From positions 1-64,000 of the forward strand of contig NZ_SWBM01000001.1 of NCBI RefSeq assembly GCF_005116465.1: 64,000 nucleotides of DNA. Reading direction: 5' to 3'. The notes below the pieces were generated by a model. It worked only from the letters and a program-made list of their open reading frames with translations, made no database searches and was not told the DNA's origin. This DNA comes from Robertmurraya kyonggiensis (lineage in GTDB: Bacteria > Bacillota > Bacilli > Bacillales > Cytobacillaceae). How positions within the stretch are numbered: the first letter of the stretch is position 1; the number at the start of each line of letters is the position of its first letter. The position numbers and the translations under genes are program-made. Below are positions 7,845-15,801 of the stretch, in pieces.

Positions 7845-9087
7845 AAAATTAATCTCAAAAAAAGTTGGAAGAAACGTTAAAAGTGGTGAATTAGTTGTTG
7901 CTTCCGTTGATTTACTTGTTTCACACGATGGAAATCGTCCACAGGCTCCTGATATTTTTAAAGAGTTGGGTGGAGAGCGAGTTTTTGATCACAAAAAAGT
8001 GAAATTGGTTATTGATCATGCACCGAATGTTCCAAATCAAGCAGCAGCATCAATTCATCAATTGATGCGACAATTTGCTAATGAGCAAGAAGTTGAACTT
8101 ATTGGACCAGGAGAAGGGATTTGCCATCAAATAATTCCAGAAAGAGGATATGTTAAGCCAGGTGATCTGGTGTTAGGTACAGATTCACACACATGTACTT
8201 ATGGAGCATATAACGTATTTGGAACAGGAGTAGGTTCGAGTGATTTAGCAGCTGCTATGTTAACAGGAAAGTTATGGTTAAAGGTTCCAAAAAGTATAAA
8301 AATTGAGTTAAAAGGGTTACTTAATCGAGGAGTTTCACCAAAAGATATAGTGTTATATATCGTAAAACTACTACGTGCTGATGGTGCAACTTATAAGGCC
8401 CTTGAATTTTCAGGAGAAGGTTTGGCTTCAATATCAGTAGATGGTCGTATGACGATGTCTAATATGGCTATTGAAATGGGGGCAAAGACTGCTATTTTTC
8501 CCTGTGATGAAAAATTGGAAAAATGGTTACAGGAACGGAATATTGAAAAAGATTTTGTTGGAATAACAGCAGATGAAAATGCTGTTTATGAAAGAGAGAT
8601 ATTGATTGAACTAGGTATGATTGAACCGCAAATTTCTCTTCCTTCTACTGTTGATAATGTAAAAGATTTAAGAGAAGCAGAAGGAATTACAATTAATCAA
8701 GCTGTTATAGGGACTTGTACAAATGGAAGATTAGAAGATTTAAGAGAAGCAGCAATTATTTTAGATGGGAAGAAAATAAATCCCAATGTTCGTTTGTTTG
8801 TAACACCTGCATCAAGAGAAGTATATGTAAAAGCGCTTGAAGAAGGGATTATTACGACTTTAATAAAAGCTGGAGCAATTATTGGTGTTCCTGGATGTTC
8901 AGGATGCTCAGGAGGGGCACACTTTGCAATTCCTTCAGATGGGGAAGTTGTTATTACATCAGCGAACAGGAATTTTACTGGAAGACTAGGTAATCCCAAA
9001 GCAAATATATACTTAGCTTCACCTGCAACCGTTGCAATGTCTGCTCTTCAGGGGAAAATTACTAATACTAAAAAGGTGGTGTACTGA
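7825..9087 (+). CDS. Aconitase-family hydratase, large subunit (LeuC/HacA/DmdA-like)
   Basis: A 420-residue catalytic subunit of the isopropylmalate isomerase / homoaconitase / dimethylmaleate hydratase group. The [4Fe-4S] ligands are C298 in GTCTNG and C358, C361 in GCSGCSGG. The substrate-binding block TDSHTCTYGA is at 120-129. The length matches the short archaeal-type or DmdA form, not the roughly 470-residue bacterial LeuC used for leucine synthesis. With the small subunit behind it, it should add or remove water at a C=C bond. The ATG at 7825 has SD GGAGG and overlaps the MFS gene. A role in leucine synthesis is unlikely, as no other leu genes are nearby. Confidence 0.88.
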   Translation: MPQTMVEKLISKKVGRNVKSGELVVASVDLLVSHDGNRPQAPDIFKELGGERVFDHKKVKLVIDHAPNVPNQAAASIHQLMRQFANEQEVELIGPGEGICHQIIPERGYVKPGDLVLGTDSHTCTYGAYNVFGTGVGSSDLAAAMLTGKLWLKVPKSIKIELKGLLNRGVSPKDIVLYIVKLLRADGATYKALEFSGEGLASISVDGRMTMSNMAIEMGAKTAIFPCDEKLEKWLQERNIEKDFVGITADENAVYEREILIELGMIEPQISLPSTVDNVKDLREAEGITINQAVIGTCTNGRLEDLREAAIILDGKKINPNVRLFVTPASREVYVKALEEGIITTLIKAGAIIGVPGCSGCSGGAHFAIPSDGEVVITSANRNFTGRLGNPKANIYLASPATVAMSALQGKITNTKKVVY

Positions 9088-9593
9088 TGATACAAAGAGG
9101 GAGGGTTCATGTTTTAGGAGAGGATATAAATACGGATTATATCATTTCTGCAAAGCATAAGGAGTCTAAATTGAATATTAGTGATATGGTTCCCTATTTA
9201 ATGGAGGATATTGAGCCGGATTTTTCAAAAAAGATAGAACCCGGTGATTTTATTATAGCTGGTAAAAATTTTGGATGCGGATCTTCGCGTGAAGCAGCAC
9301 CAGCAGTAATTAAAGCTGCTGGAATTGCTGGTGTACTCTCACCTCTTTTCGCAAGGATCTTTTTCCGAAATGCAATTAATGTTGGATTACCGGTATTAGA
9401 ATTTGAAAACGCTACCATTGAGGGTGGTGAATTCTTAGAAGTCAATTTTAAAGAAGGAATTATAGTACGGGAAATGACAGGAGAAACATTTAAAGTTCAA
9501 CCATTACCAGACTTTATGTTATCGATTTTGAATGAAGGTGGCTTAATACCATATCTAAAAAAACATAAACAATTTAACTTGATTCAAAATTAA
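9087..9593 (+). CDS. Aconitase-family hydratase, small subunit (LeuD/HacB/DmdB-like)
   Basis: A 168-residue swivel-domain subunit that pairs with the preceding large subunit; TGA and ATG overlap, so expression is coupled. Conserved GKNFGCGSSREAAP (about residues 58-71) carries the SRE active-site loop. The opening GEDINTDYIIS matches the family. At the specificity loop, where isopropylmalate isomerases and homoaconitases have a Y-L-x-x sequence, it reads KHKE (residues 23-26). This suggests a different substrate. The short length again fits archaeal-type or DmdB subunits and not bacterial LeuD. Confidence 0.87.
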   Translation: MIQRGRVHVLGEDINTDYIISAKHKESKLNISDMVPYLMEDIEPDFSKKIEPGDFIIAGKNFGCGSSREAAPAVIKAAGIAGVLSPLFARIFFRNAINVGLPVLEFENATIEGGEFLEVNFKEGIIVREMTGETFKVQPLPDFMLSILNEGGLIPYLKKHKQFNLIQN

Positions 9594-9619
9594 GATTAAT
9601 AGACTAGGAGGGAATTATT

Positions 9620-10606
9620 ATGATGATGAAATTTTCAAAGGTTTTATTAATTCTAGGTTTGGTTGCAAGTTTGGTTGCTTGTAGCTCAACAACTTCGACA
9701 GATAATTATCCAAACAAGACAATTGAGGTAGTCGCAGCAGGGAGTCCTGGTGGCGGACTGGATACGATTGCTAGGGTGGTTGACGAAGCACTAAAGAAAG
9801 CAGATTTACAGGATCAGCCATTCACGATTAAAAACCTAGGTGGTGGAGGAGGAAATGAAGCCCGTGCGTATATTGAAAAACAAGATGATAATCCTTATTC
9901 ACTTTTAACAGAATCAAATCGAGTATTTGTGAACGAAATTGTTGGTACAACGGATCTTGGGATTGAGGAAGTTACTCCAATTGCAAGAATGATGACTGAA
10001 TATTTAGTATGGGTAGTCAAGGAAGATTCAGCTTATACAGACGCCAAACAAATCCTAGATGATCTTAAGGAAGATCCATCAGCAGTTCAGTTTGGTGTAG
10101 GAACAATACCAAGTAATGACCAAATGAATATCCTACGTCCAGCTATGGAATATGGGGTCGACCCTACTAAAATACCAGTTGTTGCATTTAAAAGTGGTGG
10201 AGACTTAATGACACAACTATTAGGTGGACATATTCAGGTCATTTCAACTGGTTTATCAGAAGCAATTCAACATGTCGAAGCCGGAAATGCACGTATTCTA
10301 GCAATTTCATCACCAGAGCAATTAAATGGTGAATTAGCTGACATCCCAACTTGGAAATCAATGGGTATAGATGTTTCAATTTTACATTGGAGAGGCATAT
10401 TCGGTCCTCCTAATATGCCTGAAGAAGCAGTTAAATATTGGGACGAAAAACTTGGAGAGTTAGTAAAAACTGATACATGGAAAGAACTACTAGAAAAGCA
10501 CGGTTGGTTTGATGCATATGCAGATTCAGCAACGTTTAAAGAAGAGCTTGAAGAGGAAAAAGAAATTATGGCTAATCTTTTAGAAAGTATTGGATTAGCA
10601 GAGTAG
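9620..10606 (+). CDS. tctC: Tripartite tricarboxylate transporter substrate-binding lipoprotein
   Basis: A 328-residue TctC/BugT-family solute receptor. The N-terminus is a lipoprotein signal with lipobox LVAC and acylated C21. The family opening YPNKTIEVVAAGSPGGGLDT follows. It binds a carboxylate outside the membrane and passes it to TctAB. SD GGAGGG precedes three ATG codons in a row at 9620-9628; initiation at any of them gives nearly the same protein. It begins the tctCBA block at the end of the catabolic operon, 26 bases after the hydratase small subunit. BugT ligands vary widely, so the substrate cannot be read from sequence. Confidence 0.92.
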   Translation: MMMKFSKVLLILGLVASLVACSSTTSTDNYPNKTIEVVAAGSPGGGLDTIARVVDEALKKADLQDQPFTIKNLGGGGGNEARAYIEKQDDNPYSLLTESNRVFVNEIVGTTDLGIEEVTPIARMMTEYLVWVVKEDSAYTDAKQILDDLKEDPSAVQFGVGTIPSNDQMNILRPAMEYGVDPTKIPVVAFKSGGDLMTQLLGGHIQVISTGLSEAIQHVEAGNARILAISSPEQLNGELADIPTWKSMGIDVSILHWRGIFGPPNMPEEAVKYWDEKLGELVKTDTWKELLEKHGWFDAYADSATFKEELEEEKEIMANLLESIGLAE

Positions 10607-10616
10607 GTTGAGAACA

Positions 10617-11075
10617 ATGACTGAGATAAAAAATAAACTAACCGGCGTATTAGGAAGTCTCTTTGGAATCTTTTATATAATTTTGTCTTTCAGTATTAAA
10701 GAACCACATGGCATGACCATGGACCTCTTGGGATCTAAAACATTTCCTATCGTAGCAGGTGTAATAATTTTGCTTAGTAGTTTATTAATATTTTTTCATA
10801 ATAAAGTTGAAGACGGAGAAGAGGAATTTGGGAGATATGAAATTAAGATGATACTTCCATTTGTTCTAATAATCATTATATATATAGCTTTGTTACCGTT
10901 ATTAGGAACAATCATCTCAACTATATTTTTCATGTCTTTAGTTATGAACAGAATGAACAAAGGGGTTTGGTGGAAAAACATAGTTATCTCAACTTCTATA
11001 ACTATAGTATTTTGGTTACTCTTTGTAATTTTGTTAAAGGTACCTCTACCTACAGGTCTACTAGGGGTTATATAA
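10617..11075 (+). CDS. tctB: Tripartite tricarboxylate transporter small membrane subunit
   Basis: A 152-residue TctB-type protein with four predicted membrane segments (clusters near residues 10-25, 40-60, 80-110 and 122-140). It forms the membrane complex with TctA. The ATG at 10617 gives MTEIKNKLTG; a TTG nine bases upstream is less likely. The order between tctC and tctA is canonical. TctB is poorly conserved, so the call rests on topology, size and neighbours. Confidence 0.85.
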   Translation: MTEIKNKLTGVLGSLFGIFYIILSFSIKEPHGMTMDLLGSKTFPIVAGVIILLSSLLIFFHNKVEDGEEEFGRYEIKMILPFVLIIIIYIALLPLLGTIISTIFFMSLVMNRMNKGVWWKNIVISTSITIVFWLLFVILLKVPLPTGLLGVI

Positions 11076-11087
11076 GGGGGAGTTAAT

Positions 11088-12599
11088 TTGGAAGCATTTG
11101 AATTATTAATGCAGGGTTTATCAACAGCGACGTTACCCTCAAATTTATTAGCAGCGCTAATCGGTGCGTTATTAGGTACAATTGTAGGAATATTGCCAGG
11201 GTTAGGGCCATCAACAACAGTTGCATTGCTAATCCCGGTAACCTTTAGTGTTAGTCCTGAGAGTGGGTTAATCATGATGACTGCGGTTTACTGTGGTGCT
11301 ATGTATGGAGGCTCTTTGACCTCCATACTATTAAAAGTTCCTGGCGAAGCATCATCTGTAATGACAGCAATAGATGGTTACGAATTGGCAAAGAAGGGAA
11401 AAGCGGGACCTGCACTAGCAATATCAGCAATTGGCTCCTTTATAGGTGGAACTTTTTCAGTAATTTTACTTATGATAATTGCAATTCCATTAAGTAAATT
11501 TGCGTTGAAATTTGGACCAACTGAATATATGGCCATTATGTTGTTTGCGTTAATTCTCTCAGTTACTTTAATTGGAAACTCTATAATAAAAGGTGTTTTA
11601 TCCTTAGCGTTGGGAATAGGTGTGGCAGTTATAGGAACTGATTTACAAAGTGGAGTAACACGTAACACATTGGGAATCGCTCATTTAACTGATGGCATTG
11701 ATGTTATTGTGGCAATTATTGGGGTCTTTGGTATAGGTGAAGTTTTACATTTTCTAGCAACTAGAAAACAAGGACAATCTGATAAACGTTTATCGATCAC
11801 TGGAAAACTTATGCCGTCCAAGCAGGATTTTAAACATACTGCTGCACCTATTGGAAGAGGTTCAATTATTGGATTTCTCTCAGGTTTACTTCCCGGTTCA
11901 GGAAGTACGTTGGGTTCTTTTATAGCATATTCAGTAGAAAAAAGATTTTCGAAAAAACCGGAAACTTTCGGAAAGGGTGCACTAGAAGGAGTTGCTTCTG
12001 CAGAGACAGCTAATAATTCAGCAACTGGTGGAGCACTAGTGCCATTATTAACATTAGGTATTCCGGGCTCGGGAACAACTGCTGTATTGTTAGGAGCACT
12101 AATGATGTATGGAATACAACCAGGACCTCAGCTTATGACAGAGCAACCTGTATTAGTTTGGGCGGTAATTGCATCGCTTTATATAAGTAATATTGTTTTA
12201 TTGATATTAAATTTGCCTATGATTCGATTTTTTGTGAAAATATTAGATATACCAACAAGAGTATTAATGCCGTTAATCTTAGTTTTTGCATTAATAGGGG
12301 CATTCTCTATTAACAATTCGATTAATGACATATGGCTAGTGTTAATTTTTGGTCTATTAGGTTTATTTATGAGAGTCGTAGGATTATCACCAGCTATCTT
12401 TATACTGGCATTAGTTTTAGGAGATCAGATGGAGCAATCACTTCGTCAGTCATTGATTATTTCAAAAGGATCACTTATACAATTTGTTACCAGCCCAATT
12501 AGTCTTACCCTACTAATAATAGCGTTTGGATTACTAGCATATGATGTTATTAAACGTTTTAAGAGTCAAAGTACGGGAGAATATAAATCAATTGAATAA
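11088..12599 (+). CDS. tctA: Tripartite tricarboxylate transporter large membrane subunit
   Basis: A 503-residue polytopic membrane protein of the TctA family with about 10-12 helices. Conserved GILPGLGPSTTVALLIPVTF lies near residue 35, and the block LPGSGSTLGSFIAYSVEKRF near 265. It is the translocation channel for the carboxylate delivered by TctC. The start is TTG, with SD AAGGGGGAG at good spacing; no ATG lies near. It is the last gene of the operon, followed by a terminator. Confidence 0.92.
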   Translation: MEAFELLMQGLSTATLPSNLLAALIGALLGTIVGILPGLGPSTTVALLIPVTFSVSPESGLIMMTAVYCGAMYGGSLTSILLKVPGEASSVMTAIDGYELAKKGKAGPALAISAIGSFIGGTFSVILLMIIAIPLSKFALKFGPTEYMAIMLFALILSVTLIGNSIIKGVLSLALGIGVAVIGTDLQSGVTRNTLGIAHLTDGIDVIVAIIGVFGIGEVLHFLATRKQGQSDKRLSITGKLMPSKQDFKHTAAPIGRGSIIGFLSGLLPGSGSTLGSFIAYSVEKRFSKKPETFGKGALEGVASAETANNSATGGALVPLLTLGIPGSGTTAVLLGALMMYGIQPGPQLMTEQPVLVWAVIASLYISNIVLLILNLPMIRFFVKILDIPTRVLMPLILVFALIGAFSINNSINDIWLVLIFGLLGLFMRVVGLSPAIFILALVLGDQMEQSLRQSLIISKGSLIQFVTSPISLTLLIIAFGLLAYDVIKRFKSQSTGEYKSIE

Positions 12600-12618
12600 T
12601 AAAACTAAAATTTTTCGT

Positions 12619-12648
12619 GCCTGTTGGAATATCTAACAGGCTTCTTTA
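12619..12648 (+). terminator. Terminator of the catabolic operon
   Basis: Stem GCCTGTT / AACAGGC with loop GGAATATCT, followed by TTCTTT. The T-run is imperfect but the position after tctA fits. Confidence 0.7.
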
Positions 12649-12987
12649 ATTAACAAATGTATTTATAAAAAAAGGAAGAAATAGAATGAATGTCCATTCA
12701 ATTGGATCGTCTTACATGTAACTAAGACAAATACATAATTTAAGTTGGTCGAGTAATAGACAAGTTTGCAACAGAAAAAGGAAGCTTGTTAAGTACCAAT
12801 GGATGCTTTTATCTTAAGTAAAAACCTTTAGGGTTTAACCTCTAATTCACACAAAATTTACCTCCCCTTAACATCTCCTATGATATATTAATAATATCAA
12901 ATGGATATTTTAGGAAAAGTTCTTACATAACACACCACTCGAATACACTTTTAAAAGCTAACCAAAAATTAAGGAGTACTGTACCAG
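12649..12987 (+). other. Intergenic stretch before the ABC exporter
   Basis: About 340 AT-rich bases without a convincing ORF, RNA gene or repeat. The last 100 bases presumably hold the ABC exporter promoter, and SD AAGGAGT lies just before the next ATG. Confidence 0.5.
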
Positions 12988-13902
12988 ATGAATAAAATAA
13001 TTGAAGTGTCAGGTCTTAAGAAATCCTATGGCAGTATCGAGGCTGTTAAGGGGATTGATTTTTATGTGGAAGAGGGGTCGCTTTTTGCTTTTTTGGGGCC
13101 GAATGGAGCGGGGAAGTCGACGACCATTGATATCCTTAGCACCTTATTAGAACCGAATGAAGGCCGTCTGATAATCGATGGTTACGAGATTGGTAGAGAT
13201 GATAGTAAAATCCGTTCGGAGTTGGGGATTGTTTTTCAAAATAATCTACAGGATGACTTATTGACGGTAAAAGAAAATCTTCAGTGTAGAGGAAGTCTCT
13301 ATGGGTTAAAGGGTCGCGAACTAAAAACGAGAATGGAATCTGCCATCGATTATACGGAGGTTCGAGGCTTTTTGAATCAGCCGTACGGGAAGTTGTCAGG
13401 TGGCCAAAGAAGAAGAGCGGATATTGCGAGAGCACTTATTAATCAACCTAAAATTCTTATTTTAGATGAACCGACTACAGGACTTGACCCGCAAACAAGG
13501 CAACGGGTGTGGGAAACGATTCGCGACATCCAAAAAGAAACAGGAATGACCGTTTTTCTCACGACTCATTATATGGAGGAAGCAGCGAACGCAGATTATG
13601 TGGTGGTGATCGATAATGGCGAGATTGTGGCCAAAGGAACACCATCGCAAATAAAAGAAGAGTATAGTTCGGATTATCTTGAAATTCACGGTGCAGATAT
13701 TGAGAAGTTAAGCGACATCCTAGAGCAGGCAGGACACGAATATGAGGTAAGAGTAGACACATTAACTGTCAAACTTTCTTCAACTCTTGATGCACTGCCC
13801 ATCTTGGAGCAATGCAAAGATGACATCATCGGGTTTCAAGTGGTGAAAGGGACGATGGATGATGCATTTATCACAATTACAGGAAAAGAGTTAAGAGAAT
13901 GA
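12988..13902 (+). CDS. ABC transporter ATP-binding protein (ABC-2/DrrA type)
   Basis: A 304-residue ATPase. Walker A is GPNGAGKST (near residue 40), the signature LSGGQRRRADIARAL (near 137) and Walker B ILILDEPTTGLDP (near 157), followed by the switch His in TTHYMEEA. The C-terminal 80 residues form the extra domain common in daunorubicin/linearmycin-type exporters. It powers export through the next gene's permease, whose ATG overlaps this stop. The substrate is unknown; drug or lipid-like compounds are usual for the family. Confidence 0.92.
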   Translation: MNKIIEVSGLKKSYGSIEAVKGIDFYVEEGSLFAFLGPNGAGKSTTIDILSTLLEPNEGRLIIDGYEIGRDDSKIRSELGIVFQNNLQDDLLTVKENLQCRGSLYGLKGRELKTRMESAIDYTEVRGFLNQPYGKLSGGQRRRADIARALINQPKILILDEPTTGLDPQTRQRVWETIRDIQKETGMTVFLTTHYMEEAANADYVVVIDNGEIVAKGTPSQIKEEYSSDYLEIHGADIEKLSDILEQAGHEYEVRVDTLTVKLSSTLDALPILEQCKDDIIGFQVVKGTMDDAFITITGKELRE

Positions 13903-14750
13903 GATATCTTATGAAAAGAAACTTGTTGGTGTTTTTTCGGGATAAGGCTAGTGTATTTTTCTCGCTTCTTAGTGTATTTATCATTATCGGTTTATATCTG
14001 CTTTTTCTAGGTGATGTCATGAAGAGCAATTTGGAAGGAGAAGAAGCGGGAACGTTGATCGATTCATGGATTATGGCAGGTGTCATCGCGATCGCTCCTA
14101 TAACAACCGGAATTAGTGCATTGGGGATAATGGTCGAGGACAGGAAACTAAAGATTTATAAGGATTTTTATGCCTCTCCGCTTAAAAGGAGTAGTTTAGC
14201 TGGGGGATATATCTTAAGTTGCTTTACTATTAGTCTATTACTGACTCTGGTCACATTGATCTTTGCGGAAGTGTATATCGTCGTGAATGGTGGAGAATTG
14301 CTTAGCTGGACGGCCCTCGCTCAAGTATTGGGCATCATCATTTTAAGCGATTTTCTATCGGTATTTGTTCTTTACTTTTTTGTGTCTTTTTTCAAAAGCA
14401 GCAATGCCTTTTCTGCTGCAGCCACGATTATTGGAACTTTGATAGGCTTCTTAACTGGAATCTATATCCCGATGGGGAGCTTGCCAGATGCCGTTCAAAC
14501 GATTGTTAAAATATTTCCACCCTCCCATGCTGCGATGATGCTGCGTGAAATTATGATGGGGCCAGCTGAGGAAACTGTATTTAAGGGTGTGCCTGAAACA
14601 TCCGTTGAGGATTTCCAACTATTAATGGGCTCTCTTTTTAAAATCGGAGACTTTGTGATTCAGTGGTGGCACAGTCTTTTGTATATGCTTATTTTAGGAA
14701 TACTATTCTTTCTATTATCTATGTGGAAAATGTCTAGGAAGACGAGTTGA
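13899..14750 (+). CDS. ABC-2 type transporter permease
   Basis: A 283-residue permease with about six membrane helices. A first helix near residue 20 follows the basic start, and five more cluster from residue 60 to the end. The ABC-2 family segment GIYIPMGSLPDAVQTIVKIF is near 185. It overlaps the ATPase gene by four bases (ATGA), so the two form one exporter. Only one permease is present, so a homodimer is likely. A terminator follows directly. Confidence 0.9.
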   Translation: MRYLMKRNLLVFFRDKASVFFSLLSVFIIIGLYLLFLGDVMKSNLEGEEAGTLIDSWIMAGVIAIAPITTGISALGIMVEDRKLKIYKDFYASPLKRSSLAGGYILSCFTISLLLTLVTLIFAEVYIVVNGGELLSWTALAQVLGIIILSDFLSVFVLYFFVSFFKSSNAFSAAATIIGTLIGFLTGIYIPMGSLPDAVQTIVKIFPPSHAAMMLREIMMGPAEETVFKGVPETSVEDFQLLMGSLFKIGDFVIQWWHSLLYMLILGILFFLLSMWKMSRKTS

Positions 14751-14778
14751 TACGACAGTGATGCTGTCGTATTTTTTT
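14751..14778 (+). terminator. Terminator of the ABC exporter operon
   Basis: Stem TACGACAG / CTGTCGTA with loop TGATG, followed by a run of seven T. Confidence 0.9.
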
Positions 14779-14934
14779 GCGTTAATTTCTTTAATCAAAG
14801 GGTACTTTATTGATAACCGGCACATTGTCCAATAATTGATGATTTATTTGTCCTGGTGAAAATGGTATGATAAAGGAGAATTTTTGTTCGTATTTTTAAC
14901 GAGTCATCGTGGAAGTAAAAGGGAGAGAGACACA

Positions 14935-15801
14935 GTGGGACAAGCAGTGAAAAACAAACTAGCTCAGCCTTTCTTAAAATGGGCTGGTGGTAAGCGTCAA
15001 TTGCTTCCAGAGATTAGAAAATATATTCCTAAAGAGATTAACACGTATTACGAGCCATTTATTGGGGCTGGAGCGGTCGTTCTTGATCTTCAGCCAAAGA
15101 ATGCTGTAATAAATGATATAAATATTGAGTTAGTAAACGTCTACACGATTGTGAAAAACAATCTTGAAGAGCTAATTGAGGAATTAAGAAAGCATGAGAA
15201 TGGAAATAACAGTGATTATTTCTATGAGATACGAAGCCTAGACAGAAGTAGCGAAACGTACAGTCATCTTTCTCCTGTTGAAAAGGCCGCGAGAATGATT
15301 TACTTAAATAAGACTTGCTTTAATGGATTGTACCGAGTCAATAGTAAGGGTCAGTTTAACGTTCCGTTTGGAAAGTACAAAAATCCTAATATCGTCAATG
15401 AGTCCGTTCTTCGAGCGGTTCATGATTATTTAAGCGATAATGATGTGACCATCTGGAATAAGGACTTTTCCGATGTGGTTGCAGGTGCTACTCAAGGCGA
15501 TTTTGTTTACTTTGATCCTCCGTATGACCCGGTTTCGGATACAGCTTCTTTTACTAGCTATAGTTTAGATGGGTTTAACAGGGAAGACCAAATCCGATTA
15601 AGAGACTTATGTGTTGAGTTAGATAAAAAGGGTTGCAAATTCTTATTGAGTAACTCAGCAACAGATTTTATTAAAGAAATCTATACAGAAAAAGGCTTTC
15701 ATATAGAGATTGTTTCCGCAACCAGAAACATCAATTCAGTCGGTTCTAAGCGTGGTAAAATTGACGAAGTACTGGTGATGAATTATGAGCAAAACAGATG
15801 A
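14935..15801 (+). CDS. DNA adenine N6-methyltransferase, Dam/DpnM (D12 class)
   Basis: A 288-residue alpha-class adenine methylase. The opening FLKWAGGKRQLLPEI (near residue 12) and FIGAGAVVLDL (near 42, AdoMet site) are followed by the catalytic YFDPPYD near 195. It is closest in plan to the GATC methylases Dam and DpnM; GATC is the likely target, but the recognition region cannot be decoded by eye. I chose the GTG at 14935 because SD AAGGGAGAGAG lies just upstream; the upstream in-frame TTG at 14884 lacks homology. It overlaps the following nuclease gene by 17 bases, typical of a restriction-modification pair. Confidence 0.9.
   Translation: MGQAVKNKLAQPFLKWAGGKRQLLPEIRKYIPKEINTYYEPFIGAGAVVLDLQPKNAVINDINIELVNVYTIVKNNLEELIEELRKHENGNNSDYFYEIRSLDRSSETYSHLSPVEKAARMIYLNKTCFNGLYRVNSKGQFNVPFGKYKNPNIVNESVLRAVHDYLSDNDVTIWNKDFSDVVAGATQGDFVYFDPPYDPVSDTASFTSYSLDGFNREDQIRLRDLCVELDKKGCKFLLSNSATDFIKEIYTEKGFHIEIVSATRNINSVGSKRGKIDEVLVMNYEQNR

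Noticed and set aside
7825-9593. Leucine biosynthesis genes leuC and leuD
   Set aside because: Both subunits are of the shorter archaeal/DmdAB size, the specificity loop is atypical, and the neighbours are catabolic and transport genes with no leuA or leuB.
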